Part shown: positions 25,274 through 32,394 of the stretch, piece after piece
Position numbering within the stretch: position 1 is the first letter of the stretch
How the letters are laid out: every line of letters starts with the position of its first letter
From: Clostridiales bacterium
GTDB lineage: Bacteria > Bacillota_A > Clostridia > Oscillospirales > Oscillospiraceae
Direction of reading: 5' to 3'
Length of the DNA: 37,204 bases
Assembly: GCA_022777455.1 (NCBI GenBank)
Contig: JALFGI010000049.1
Location: 1 to 37,204, forward strand
Made by a program: the position numbers and the translations under genes
The notes under the pieces: generated by a model
The model's database searches: none
What the model was told of the DNA's origin: nothing
What the model saw: only the letters and a program-made list of their open reading frames with translations

Positions 25274-25329
25274 AATAATCCGAACCCACGCTCCCCCCCG
25301 GAGCACTGGGTTCGGATTATTATCATTTT
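25274..25329 (+). terminator. Main terminator of the sugar operon
   Basis: A perfect 15-bp stem, AATAATCCGAACCCA (25274-25288) with TGGGTTCGGATTATT (25307-25321), carries an inner GCTCC/GGAGC stem and is followed by ATCATTTTT. Confidence 0.9.
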
Positions 25330-25349
25330 TGTTTACGAAAGAATATCGA

Positions 25350-25573
25350 CAAATTGTAATTTGGCGGGCAGGGCCCGCGGCCAATGACGCACCGGGCTGG
25401 TGTGAAATCCGGGACTCCTGGGCAGCGCCCGGTAACGTTTCTGCGCAGGAAAAATGACGCATTATCCAATCACGGCGTGCAAAAACGAACCGAGCGGTAC
25501 CCAGGAGTGTAACGACAACAGACCAGCCGAGCACGTATTGGGGTGAAGCGCCCTGCGCTTCAAATTACAATTT
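25350..25573. mobile_element. MITE-like foldback element C
   Basis: This 224-bp element shares the terminal sequence of elements A and B (CAAATTGTAATTTGGCGGGC on the left, CAAATTACAATTT on the right) but has an unrelated interior. Internal inverted arms are present: GGCTGGT with ACCAGCC, and ACTCCTGGG with CCCAGGAGT. There is no coding capacity. Together with the terminators it fills the 485-bp gap 25232-25716. Confidence 0.65.
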
Positions 25574-25679
25574 CACGATTCGTTTGTCGAAGCCGCAAAC
25601 TTGAATTCCATTTCCGTGTGGCTATTAAATCGACACATTATCCGGAAAAAAGATTCTATCATCCAAGGACCGTTTCGTG

Positions 25680-25685
25680 TATAAT
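25680..25685 (+). promoter_or_regulatory. Probable -10 box before the flavodoxin-fusion gene
   Basis: A perfect TATAAT lies 31 bp before the ATG at 25717. No good -35 box is at the expected distance (TATCAT is the nearest), so an activator or a weak promoter is likely. Confidence 0.45.
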
Positions 25686-25716
25686 ACGGAAAACAATTCT
25701 TATAAGAGGTGAGGAA

Positions 25717-26640
25717 ATGATGAAAAAGAATCACCATTCAAGGTCCTGGGTCACTGGTGGCATTCTGCTGTTCTGGACGATCTTCATCGGTCTCGGCGCA
25801 GTGGGCGGGGCGGCGATGATGCTTTACGATCCCACCGGAAAAGCCAGGGGGATGGATGCACTGCTGCCCTGTTTTCAGGTGCTTCCCTTCGCGGAGGTCC
25901 TGTTTCAGAACTACATTTTCTCCGGTTTTGCCCTGCTGATCGTGAACGGGCTGTCGAACCTGACGGCGGCAGCGCTGCTCCTGGCGAAAAAGAAAAGCGG
26001 CGTGATCCTGGGCGGCGTGTTCGGCGTTACGCTGATGCTGTGGATCTGCATTCAGTTTGTGATCTTCCCACTGAATTTCATGTCCACCAGCTACTTTGTG
26101 TTCGGCTTCTGTCAGGCGATCACCGGATACATGACCTGGATATTCGCAAAACAGGAGGACTTTTCTGTCGACCCTGCAGATTATCCCAACATTGGCAAAG
26201 ATGACGCTTGTTTGGTGGTATACTTCTCCAGAATGGGGTATGTGAAGAAGCTCGCTTTGGAAGCTGCCAATCGTACCGGTGCGCAAGTTTATGAGATCAA
26301 AGCCACCGAACGTACCCAGGGCACCCTGGGGTTCTGGTGGTGCGGCCGCTTTGCCATGCACCGCTGGCAGATGCCCATCCAGCGGGTAGATCTTAACTTA
26401 ACGGCTTATGACCATGTGACCATCTGTACGCCCATCTGGGTCTTTTCTCTGGCAGCTCCGGTGCGTTCCTTCTGTGCCCAGGCCTCCGGAAAAATCAAAG
26501 AGGCAGACTACATCCTGGTGCACCACACAAAGGGCACCTACAAAAATGCTGCAAGGGAAATGGACGCCCTTCTGGGTCTTACCCATACCCGGAGTACCAG
26601 CGTGCGGTGCCATACAGGCAAGTTTGAAATCTGCGGATAA
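25717..26640 (+). CDS. Membrane protein fused to a flavodoxin-like domain
   Basis: This 307-residue protein has two parts. Residues 1-150 hold four hydrophobic spans (WVTGGILLFWTIFIGLGAVG, a segment around FSGFALLIVNGLSNL, GVTLMLWICIQFVIF, and a last one around FGFCQAITGYMTWIF). Residues 165-305 look like a flavodoxin: CLVVYFSRMGYVKKLALEAA (phosphate loop position, though not the classic T/S-x-T-G-x-T), then TICTPIWVFSLAAPVRSFC and YILVHHTKG. It starts at the ATG at 25717 with AGAGGTGAGGAA upstream. The domain combination points to membrane-bound flavin chemistry or a degenerate non-redox fold; I do not know a characterised homologue. It stands alone between element C and a terminator. Confidence 0.75.
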   Translation: MMKKNHHSRSWVTGGILLFWTIFIGLGAVGGAAMMLYDPTGKARGMDALLPCFQVLPFAEVLFQNYIFSGFALLIVNGLSNLTAAALLLAKKKSGVILGGVFGVTLMLWICIQFVIFPLNFMSTSYFVFGFCQAITGYMTWIFAKQEDFSVDPADYPNIGKDDACLVVYFSRMGYVKKLALEAANRTGAQVYEIKATERTQGTLGFWWCGRFAMHRWQMPIQRVDLNLTAYDHVTICTPIWVFSLAAPVRSFCAQASGKIKEADYILVHHTKGTYKNAAREMDALLGLTHTRSTSVRCHTGKFEICG

Positions 26641-26651
26641 AGCATAGAATT

Positions 26652-26689
26652 AGCCCCCTAAAGCGTTTGCCTTAGGGGGGCTTGCTTTG
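26652..26689. terminator. Bidirectional terminator between converging genes
   Basis: AGCCCCCTAA pairs with TTAGGGGGGCT over a 10-nt loop. It sits between the stop of the flavodoxin-fusion gene and that of the minus-strand mgtC gene. TTGCTTT follows on the plus strand. Confidence 0.8.
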
Positions 26690-27382
26690 TCACAATTCCT
26701 GAACCAGCACCGAACCTTCCTGGCTGCGCAGGAGTTCAATGACCCGTTCGGGGGGATACCGCCGATTGGTACGGATTACAAACAGAGCATCGGAGGTGTC
26801 CGTTTCACTATGTCCGTTTCGGGTAATCTCAATGTCCAGCAGCTTCAGGTTGGCCTCCCGGAGCAGACTCAGCACGTTGGAAAGACAGGTATTGCCGCTG
26901 TATTCCATGAATATGTTCATCTCCTGGGTCTTGTCCAGAATTCGGTATTCAATCTTGGAGAACACCAGCTCGGCAAAGAGAATCAGAATGGCCACAAGAA
27001 TGCTGCCTTCAAAGAAGCCTGCGCCCAGGGCTAGGCCCATGATGGCCACGACCCATAGTCCGGCGGCGGTGGTCAGCCCCTTTACCCGCTGGCGTCGGGT
27101 GACGATGATGGTACCGGCACCGATGAAGCCCACGCCGGACACTACCTGAGCACCCAGCCGGGCCATATCTGTGAAGTAGCCCATCTCCACCAGCAGGTAC
27201 TGGCTGGTCAGGGTGGTGATGGTGGCACCCAGGCAGATGAGAATGTGGGTCCGAAAGCCTGCGGGGCGGCGCTTGAATTCCCGTTCCATCCCGATTAGCC
27301 CACCCAGGACCACGGCCAGGAGCATGCGCAGGGAGATGGACAGGAAGGTCAGTTCTCTGAGAGGATTCAGTATTTCAAGCAT
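26690..27382 (-). CDS. MgtC/SapB family membrane protein (copy 2)
   Basis: This 230-residue protein has an MgtC/SapB membrane domain (about 1-140) and a cytoplasmic ACT-like C-terminal domain. Signature segments are GGLIGMEREFKRRPAGFRTHILICLGA and QVVSGVGFIGAGTIIV (both inside the first 110 residues), with VKGLTTAAGLWVVA after them. MgtC proteins are linked to magnesium homeostasis and, in pathogens, to control of ATP synthase; the function of such paralogues in gut Clostridia is not settled. AGGAGGAGG precedes the ATG at 27382, 11 bp after the stop of the related upstream gene, so the two are co-transcribed. Confidence 0.9.
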   Translation of the reverse strand: MLEILNPLRELTFLSISLRMLLAVVLGGLIGMEREFKRRPAGFRTHILICLGATITTLTSQYLLVEMGYFTDMARLGAQVVSGVGFIGAGTIIVTRRQRVKGLTTAAGLWVVAIMGLALGAGFFEGSILVAILILFAELVFSKIEYRILDKTQEMNIFMEYSGNTCLSNVLSLLREANLKLLDIEITRNGHSETDTSDALFVIRTNRRYPPERVIELLRSQEGSVLVQEL

Positions 27383-27393
27383 ATTTCCTCCTC

Positions 27394-28119
27394 CTATACT
27401 TCATCGATCTTGGTAACACAGGGCAGCGCGGCAATGGCGGCCAGCAATCTTTCGTGATCATTGCTTTGGCTCAGACGAATGGTCAGCAAGGCGTTGGGCT
27501 GCCGCCCGGGGGCGTCCTTGTCCCGGCCAATTTCCACATCGTAGATTCGTACATTCTGAGCTTTCAGGTGATTGATGATTCGCCCCACATCGTCGATGGC
27601 GTGGAATTCGATGTAGATATTCATATTCCGGGATCGCTCTACGATGAAGGCTTCTACCAAAGGCAGGAGCTGGATGCTGATCATCATGTACAGACAGGCC
27701 AGAATCACGCATTCATAAAATCCCGCGCCAATGGCAAGACCCATGCAGGCAGAAGCCCACAAGCCTGCGGCGGTGGTCAGGCCCTTGACCTCCTGTCGGC
27801 TGGTGACCAGGATGGTACCGGCACCCAGAAAGCCGATACCGCTGATCACCTGGGCGCCGATCCGGGAGACGTCCGTTTTTGCCCCCAGGGCAGATGCTGC
27901 CTGGTACCAGGGACCCGCGAGCATTTCCGTATAATACTGACTCAGCAGCATGGTAAGCGCGGCGCCCATGCACACGAACATGTGAGTGCGGAACCCGGCG
28001 GCCCGACCCTTTTTAGCACGGTTCAGGCCCAGAATTCCTCCGGATATCACGGCCAGAGTCAGCCGAAGGATCACGGAATGAATGGTAAACTGGCGCAAAG
28101 GATCCAAAATAGGAAGCAT
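27394..28119 (-). CDS. MgtC/SapB family membrane protein (copy 1)
   Basis: This 241-residue paralogue of the next gene has the same layout: GGILGLNRAKKGRAAGFRTHMFVCMGA, then QVISGIGFLGAGTILV, and VKGLTTAAGLWASACMG. Between them it has an insert of about 12 residues (YYTEMLAGPWYQAASALGAK) that copy 2 lacks. Translation is placed at 28119 because AAAGGAGGATG lies 7-8 bp upstream; the frame is open 20 codons further without a ribosome site. The C-terminal ACT-like half is more diverged between the copies than the membrane half, suggesting different signals or partners. It follows the ycxB-like gene by 25 bp. Confidence 0.9.
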   Translation of the reverse strand: MLPILDPLRQFTIHSVILRLTLAVISGGILGLNRAKKGRAAGFRTHMFVCMGAALTMLLSQYYTEMLAGPWYQAASALGAKTDVSRIGAQVISGIGFLGAGTILVTSRQEVKGLTTAAGLWASACMGLAIGAGFYECVILACLYMMISIQLLPLVEAFIVERSRNMNIYIEFHAIDDVGRIINHLKAQNVRIYDVEIGRDKDAPGRQPNALLTIRLSQSNDHERLLAAIAALPCVTKIDEV

Positions 28120-28144
28120 ACCTTCATCCTCCTTTTCATCCGTA

Positions 28145-28729
28145 TTACAGGTGAGGCGGTTCGTTTTTTCTGGAGGCAAAGAGCTTGACCTCCTTGAAAA
28201 CCCGCATTGCGGGGGTGGTTTTCCGGTAGATGGTCTGGCCGGTTTTTTCCTGAAGGAAGCGGCGAAACTGCCCTTCCTCCTCTTTCAGGGACTCTTTGGG
28301 GATCATATAGCCACCGAATTTATCCCGGAATATGTAGATGTAATCGAAGTCCTCCGACAGGCGGAAGAATTCGGAATATGCAAGAGAAGTGATTTCACCA
28401 TCCCCCTCCGGCAGCGGAAGAATGTCCATACGGTCCTGATAGAAGCAGAACCGGGAGGCAGGGAAGGGAACTTTGGCAGCTTCCAATTGGGCGGTGAGCT
28501 TGTGGGCAGTGTGGTTGGCGGAGGCATAGCGGGTGTTCAGCAGATATGCGCCGTAAACCGCCAGCAGAATGCCCCACCAGCTTTTCAGATTGTTGACACC
28601 GATGAGCAGAAAGGTGAAGCTCAGAATGGTTCTGACCACCAGATTGGATTTGCAGAACAGGTCATACTGCATATGGGCCAGTTTTTCAAAAGACTGGGGG
28701 GTGTGGTGCATTTCAAAGGAAAATTCCAT
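28145..28729 (-). CDS. YcxB-like family membrane protein
   Basis: This 194-residue protein starts with MEFSFEMHHTPQSFEKLAHMQY, followed by a pair of membrane spans (about residues 32-68, RTILSFTFLLIGVNN and SWWGILLAVYGAYLL). A soluble region of mixed strands then has the YcxB-like pattern (FFRLSEDFDYIYIFRDKFGGYMIPK). The function of the family is unknown. TAGGAG precedes the ATG at 28729. It heads the minus-strand set with the two mgtC genes (25-bp gap), so a membrane stress or ion-related context is possible. The terminator of the TRAP operon separates it from dctM. Confidence 0.75.
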   Translation of the reverse strand: MEFSFEMHHTPQSFEKLAHMQYDLFCKSNLVVRTILSFTFLLIGVNNLKSWWGILLAVYGAYLLNTRYASANHTAHKLTAQLEAAKVPFPASRFCFYQDRMDILPLPEGDGEITSLAYSEFFRLSEDFDYIYIFRDKFGGYMIPKESLKEEEGQFRRFLQEKTGQTIYRKTTPAMRVFKEVKLFASRKNEPPHL

Positions 28730-28753
28730 AGGTTACTCCTAAAAATGGGAAAG

Positions 28754-28779
28754 CCCGGGAGGCACTGGGGCCTCCCAGG
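28754..28779 (-). terminator. Terminator after the TRAP operon, just before the ycxB-like gene
   Basis: GGGAGGC (28757-28763) pairs with GCCTCCC (28770-28776), with extra flanking pairs. On the minus strand the stem is followed by TTTCCCATTTTTA. As it lies in a 66-bp gap, partial read-through into ycxB-mgtC cannot be excluded. Confidence 0.6.
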
Positions 28780-28795
28780 TCTTTTGCGAAAAAAC

Positions 28796-30100
28796 TTAGC
28801 CGTAGATGAGATTGGGGACGAAGGTGACCAGGACGGGGAAGAAGGTGATCAGCAGCAGAACCACAACCAGGCAAAGGATGAAGGGCCATACTTCCTTCAG
28901 GAAGTCGCCGATGGCGCACTTTGTAATGCCGCAGGTGGTGAACATCATGGAGCCGAAGGGAGGCGTCAGACCGCCGATCATGATGTTGGTAATGGCAACC
29001 AGACCGAAGTGGATCACGTCCACGCCCAGCTGCTTGGCAACGGGCAGCAGCAAGGGGGTAATGATCATCAGAGCGGCGCCGCCTTCCAGGAACATGCCCA
29101 TGATCAGCAGGATCACGTTGCAGATCATCAGGAATACCCACTTGTTTCCGGTGATGTTCAGCACGGCGGTGGCGACTACCTTGGGCAAATTGATCCAGGT
29201 CATGTAGTAGCCGAACACGTTGGCTGCCACCATGATCAGAACCACGGAGGAGGTGCCGGCGACGGAGTCCATCAGGATGGGGATCAGATCCCTCTTGAAG
29301 GACAGCTTCTTGTAGAAGAACTTACCCACGATCAGGCAGTATACCACGGAGAACGCACCACCCTCGGAGGGGGTGAACAGACCGAAGCGCATGCCCAGGA
29401 TGATGCCGAAGGGGAAGAACAGACCCCAGAAGGAGATGAATGCCTGACGCAGCACTTCCTTCACCGGGGGGAACTTATCCCGGGTGGTGGGGTAGTTACG
29501 CTTCTTGGCGATGATGGCCACCACGATCATCATGGAAATGGACATCAGGATGCCGGGCACATAGCCGGCGGCAAAGACGCGGGCCAGAGAGCACTGGGCA
29601 ATGACCGCATAGACGATCAGGTTGACTCCAGGGGGGATGACGGGAGTAGCAGCCGAGGAAGCTGCGGTGATGGCAGCGGAGAATGCCTTGGAGTAGCCGC
29701 GCTTCTCCATCTCGGGAACCAGCATCTTGGACTGCATGGCGCAGTCGGCGTTGGCGGAGCCGGAGCAGCCGCCCATCATCATGGACAGAACTACGTTCAC
29801 CTGTGCCAGACCGCCCCGCATGTGGCCGGTGATGACTTCGGCGAAGTCCATGAGCTTGTCGGCGATGCCGCCATAATTCATGATGGATCCGGACATGACG
29901 AAGAAGGGGATTGCCAGCAGGGAATAGGACGCGGTGGAGTTCATGACCTTCATCATAATCATGTAGGGCACGGTGGTGGTGTCAATGAACAAAAAGTAGA
30001 AGAAAGACGCGCCGAAAAGGGAATAAACAATGGGCAAACCGGCAAAGTAGAGGACGAAAACCAAAAGTACCGGCAACAGATCAATCAGATCCAGTGTCAT
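28796..30100 (-). CDS. dctM: TRAP transporter large permease (DctM)
   Basis: This 434-residue membrane protein has about a dozen hydrophobic segments and is the sodium-coupled transport subunit of a tripartite TRAP carrier. Landmarks are LAIPFFVMSGSIMNYGG (near residue 60), GGCSGSANADCAMQ, AASSAATPVIPPGVNLI, and GGLTPPFGSMMFTTCG near the C-terminus. All are usual DctM features. The ATG at 30100 lies inside dctQ (20-bp overlap) behind AGGAGGAGG. It ends just before a hairpin. Confidence 0.96.
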   Translation of the reverse strand: MTLDLIDLLPVLLVFVLYFAGLPIVYSLFGASFFYFLFIDTTTVPYMIMMKVMNSTASYSLLAIPFFVMSGSIMNYGGIADKLMDFAEVITGHMRGGLAQVNVVLSMMMGGCSGSANADCAMQSKMLVPEMEKRGYSKAFSAAITAASSAATPVIPPGVNLIVYAVIAQCSLARVFAAGYVPGILMSISMMIVVAIIAKKRNYPTTRDKFPPVKEVLRQAFISFWGLFFPFGIILGMRFGLFTPSEGGAFSVVYCLIVGKFFYKKLSFKRDLIPILMDSVAGTSSVVLIMVAANVFGYYMTWINLPKVVATAVLNITGNKWVFLMICNVILLIMGMFLEGGAALMIITPLLLPVAKQLGVDVIHFGLVAITNIMIGGLTPPFGSMMFTTCGITKCAIGDFLKEVWPFILCLVVVLLLITFFPVLVTFVPNLIYG

Positions 30101-30602
30101 TTGCGTCCTCCTCCTTTTTCTTAGATTTGCCTGTCAGGCGCTGGATGAAAAAGATGATTGCGTAGAGCAGCGACCAGCCAAAACCGATGGGCACCGCAAT
30201 GGAGAAGTACCACCGGGGCATCCGCAGAACATCGGTCGCCCGGTTCCAGGAATGGATTACGTACTGTGCGCTGACATAGGTCAGCATGGCCAGAACGGCG
30301 ATCTCGATGATGCTGATGACATATTGGGTGAGCTTCTTGAATTTTTCGGGAAGCATTTTCACGAGAATATCAACACCAAGGTGCGAGTGGTTGCGATAGG
30401 CGTATGCGCTGCCGACGAACACGGTCCAGATGAACAGGGAGGTTGCCACTTCTTCCGCCCAGTAAATGGGTTTGTTGAAAATATACCGGGAGAAGATGTT
30501 CGCGTTTACCAGGATGGTACAAAGGCTCAGCGTCACGCAGGTAATAATCGCATCCAGATTCGTCACGATGGTTTTGAAAGTAATTTTTTTCTTTCCTTTC
30601 AT
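30081..30602 (-). CDS. dctQ: TRAP transporter small permease (DctQ)
   Basis: This 173-residue protein has four hydrophobic segments, typical of DctQ. It includes FSRYIFNKPIYWAEEVATSLFIW (near residue 35) and a W/Y-rich third segment (RMPRWYFSIAVPIGFGWSLL). It docks with DctM in the membrane. The C-terminus is charged (SKKKEEDAND) and overlaps dctM by 20 bp. The ribosome site at its start is weak (GAGG), and a stable hairpin lies between dctP and this gene, which fits lower expression of the membrane parts than of the binding protein. Confidence 0.93.
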   Translation of the reverse strand: MKGKKKITFKTIVTNLDAIITCVTLSLCTILVNANIFSRYIFNKPIYWAEEVATSLFIWTVFVGSAYAYRNHSHLGVDILVKMLPEKFKKLTQYVISIIEIAVLAMLTYVSAQYVIHSWNRATDVLRMPRWYFSIAVPIGFGWSLLYAIIFFIQRLTGKSKKKEEDANDTGSD

Positions 30603-30636
30603 AAAAAACCTCGAATCCTCTGAATGTGGGACAGCA

Positions 30637-30672
30637 TTGCACGGACTAACCCCTGTGGGGCAGTCCGTGCAA
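30637..30672 (-). promoter_or_regulatory. Intercistronic hairpin between dctP and dctQ
   Basis: TTGCACGGACT (30637-30647) pairs perfectly with AGTCCGTGCAA (30662-30672) with an inner CCCC/GGGG stem. No T-tract follows on the minus strand. It probably stabilises the dctP message, in parallel to the hairpins after the CUT2 binding-protein gene. Confidence 0.6.
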
Positions 30673-30717
30673 CATCGTTACTGTGAATTGCCGGAAAACA
30701 GGGCTGAGTTCGATGAA

Positions 30718-31743
30718 TTAGCCGTTGTTGGCGCGGTATTCCTGAACCAGGGCTACCAGCTGACCACGCAGCTCGGGATCAGCGCCGTACTGCTCCACGA
30801 TCCAGTCATAGACGGGCTCGCAGGCGGCGGTGAAGGCATCCAGATCAACGTCGTTGTAGGAGGTGCCGTGCTCTTCCAGGAAAGCGATCATCTCAGCTTC
30901 GGAATCAGCAACCGCGTTCTGCTCCCAAACACCGCATTCCAGAGCGCACTCTTCGATGATGGCCTGGTACTCCGCGGGGATCTGCTGCCAGACGTTCTCG
31001 GAGATGAACAGCCAGCGGGTAGCAATCAGGTGGTTGGTCAGAGCAACATTGTGGATGAATTCGTAAACACCGGTATCCTTGTGGGTGGAGACGGAGCCTT
31101 CGTAGCCCTGCACAACGCCGTTGGACATTGCGGAGATGGCCTCGGTGAAGCCCATGGCCTGAGGAGTGGCGCCCAGGCATTCCAGGGTCTTGGCAAACAG
31201 AGCGGAGGAGGTGGCACGCAGAACCATGCCGTTCAGGTCCTCGGGCTTCTCGATGATCTTATTGGTGCAGACGGAACGGAAGCCGAAGGAGTAGTGGGTG
31301 TCCAGAACATGGATGTTGTGCTCGGAAGCCAGACGATCCTTGATTTCGGCAACGATGTCGGAGTCCATGACGTAGTTGTACTCTTCATTGCTGGAGTACA
31401 GCATGGGTCCAATGAGAACCGCGCAGTCGCCAACGTAATCGGCGAACAGAGAGGGCTCTTCCAGGCCCATCCAGTTGGCGCCCATGTTCGCCTGAGCAAC
31501 GGAGTCACCGTAGCAGTCCAGGGTGTTCTGGCCATAGTAGGTGACGGTGACTGCACCGCCGGTACGCTCGGTGATCATCTGAGCCAGCATTTCGGAGGCC
31601 TTGCCGTTCATTTCTTCGGGCTGAAAAACGTTGGAGAATTTGATTTCGATGTGGAAATCTTTGGCAGAAGCCTTGGGGCTGCCGAAGGCGACCATGGACA
31701 GCGCCATAGCGAAGACGAGGAGCAGTGCGAGAAGCTTTTTCAT
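30718..31743 (-). CDS. dctP: TRAP transporter substrate-binding protein (DctP)
   Basis: This 341-residue exported protein delivers its ligand to DctQM. The signal peptide MKKLLALLLVFAMALSMVAF ends near ASA-KDF, without a lipobox. The mature protein has the DctP/TAXI-type fold: KFSNVFQPEEMNGKASEMLA, then FRSVCTNKIIEKPEDLNGM, and LRATSSALFAKTLECLGA, where the family arginine that grips the ligand carboxylate is expected (Arg of VLRAT). The start at 31743 has AAGGGG upstream; the open frame extends further but without a signal. Most TRAP ligands are organic acids such as C4-dicarboxylates or sugar acids. A long leader with two dyads separates the gene from its promoter. Confidence 0.95.
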   Translation of the reverse strand: MKKLLALLLVFAMALSMVAFGSPKASAKDFHIEIKFSNVFQPEEMNGKASEMLAQMITERTGGAVTVTYYGQNTLDCYGDSVAQANMGANWMGLEEPSLFADYVGDCAVLIGPMLYSSNEEYNYVMDSDIVAEIKDRLASEHNIHVLDTHYSFGFRSVCTNKIIEKPEDLNGMVLRATSSALFAKTLECLGATPQAMGFTEAISAMSNGVVQGYEGSVSTHKDTGVYEFIHNVALTNHLIATRWLFISENVWQQIPAEYQAIIEECALECGVWEQNAVADSEAEMIAFLEEHGTSYNDVDLDAFTAACEPVYDWIVEQYGADPELRGQLVALVQEYRANNG

Positions 31744-31783
31744 ATGATGTATCCCCTTAATTATATTTGTCGCCGGAACAGCC

Positions 31784-31805
31784 GATCTGAAGGGCCCTTC
31801 AGATC
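31784..31805 (-). promoter_or_regulatory. Perfect 22-bp palindrome in the dctP leader
   Basis: Each half is GATCTGAAGGG or its complement CCCTTCAGATC, with no loop bases. It lies 41 bp upstream of the dctP start codon, well inside the transcribed leader. It can act as a protein-binding dyad or as an RNA stem. Confidence 0.5.
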
Positions 31806-31890
31806 CGATGCCTCTGCCGGACAACATACATGACGAAATGGACGGTAAAGCCGCCCGAAAGCAGAAAGGCTGCCCGGACCGGAAGATGAT

Positions 31891-31909
31891 GAGAAATTGG
31901 TAATTTCTC
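31891..31909 (-). promoter_or_regulatory. Dyad downstream of the dctP promoter
   Basis: GAGAAATT and AATTTCTC flank a 3-bp centre, about 30 bp downstream of the expected transcription start. The location and symmetry suit an operator for a repressor; no regulator gene is adjacent. Confidence 0.4.
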
Positions 31910-31945
31910 ACGCTTTATTGGCCCATAACTTCCTTTCTGTTGTGC

Positions 31946-31974
31946 ATTATATCACAGAGATAATAGAAATTCAA
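31946..31974 (-). promoter_or_regulatory. Sigma-A promoter of the TRAP operon
   Basis: On the minus strand TTGAAT (31974-31969) lies 17 bp before a perfect TATAAT (31951-31946). Initiation near 31939 leaves a leader of about 195 nt. Confidence 0.8.
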
Positions 31975-32075
31975 CAATTAGTTTAAAATACGTTCATTAT
32001 TATTCGTCGAAATAGACAAATTATTTCAATAATCAAGGAAACCCGTGGTATCGCTCCGTTTTGCCCAATAGATTG

Positions 32076-32183
32076 CCGGAACAATTGGATTCTTTCTTGT
32101 TTTCCGGTATCTTTTTCCGGATTTGTTGGAAAAGACAAGCCTGCGGGTGCTGTTCCGGAAAAGGCTCCGCACCCTGCTTTTTT
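32076..32183 (+). other. Hairpin cluster in the divergent intergenic region
   Basis: Between the divergent promoters (31975-32305) there is no convincing gene. CCGGAACAA (from 32076) can pair with TTGTTTTCCGG with a bulge. GCGGGTGC (32143-32150) pairs with GCACCCTGC (32169-32177) and is followed by six T bases, like a terminator on the plus strand without a gene before it. TTCCGG recurs four times. It may be a small RNA end or a decayed sequence. Confidence 0.35.
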
Positions 32184-32305
32184 CGGGAATCCGGCCTGAC
32201 ACGGGAAAAACTGCCTGTGATGCAACCCAAAGGGCCTATACACTATTTTTGGATAAAACTACCAAAAAAATCTTCTTGTATCGATTATCCTTTGGATAAA
32301 ACCTA

Positions 32306-32334
32306 TTGACATTACCGGATTTCTTTTCTAAAAT
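32306..32334 (+). promoter_or_regulatory. Sigma-A promoter of the GlpAB-like operon
   Basis: TTGACA (32306-32311) and TAAAAT (32329-32334) have a 17-bp spacer. The leader of about 54 nt contains a short GCGGG/CTCCCG hairpin (near 32350-32366) before AGAGAGGG and the ATG. Confidence 0.75.
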
Positions 32335-32394
32335 ACGAACAGATATCGTGCGGGGGTCTGCTCCCGTATCAATAACAGAGAGAGGGATTATTTC

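Noticed and set aside
12988..25573. Target-site duplications flanking elements A, B and C
   Set aside because: Comparison of flanking bases gave no repeat longer than chance for any of the three.
28082..30124. Plus-strand 680-codon open frame across mgtC, ycxB and dctM
   Set aside because: It runs antisense to three clearly recognisable genes and has Gly/His/Gln-rich nonsense composition typical of antisense frames in GC-rich DNA.
32061..32309. 82-codon plus-strand open frame in the divergent region
   Set aside because: No ribosome site, a Cys/Pro-rich unlikely composition, and it overlaps the hairpins and the -35 box of the next operon.
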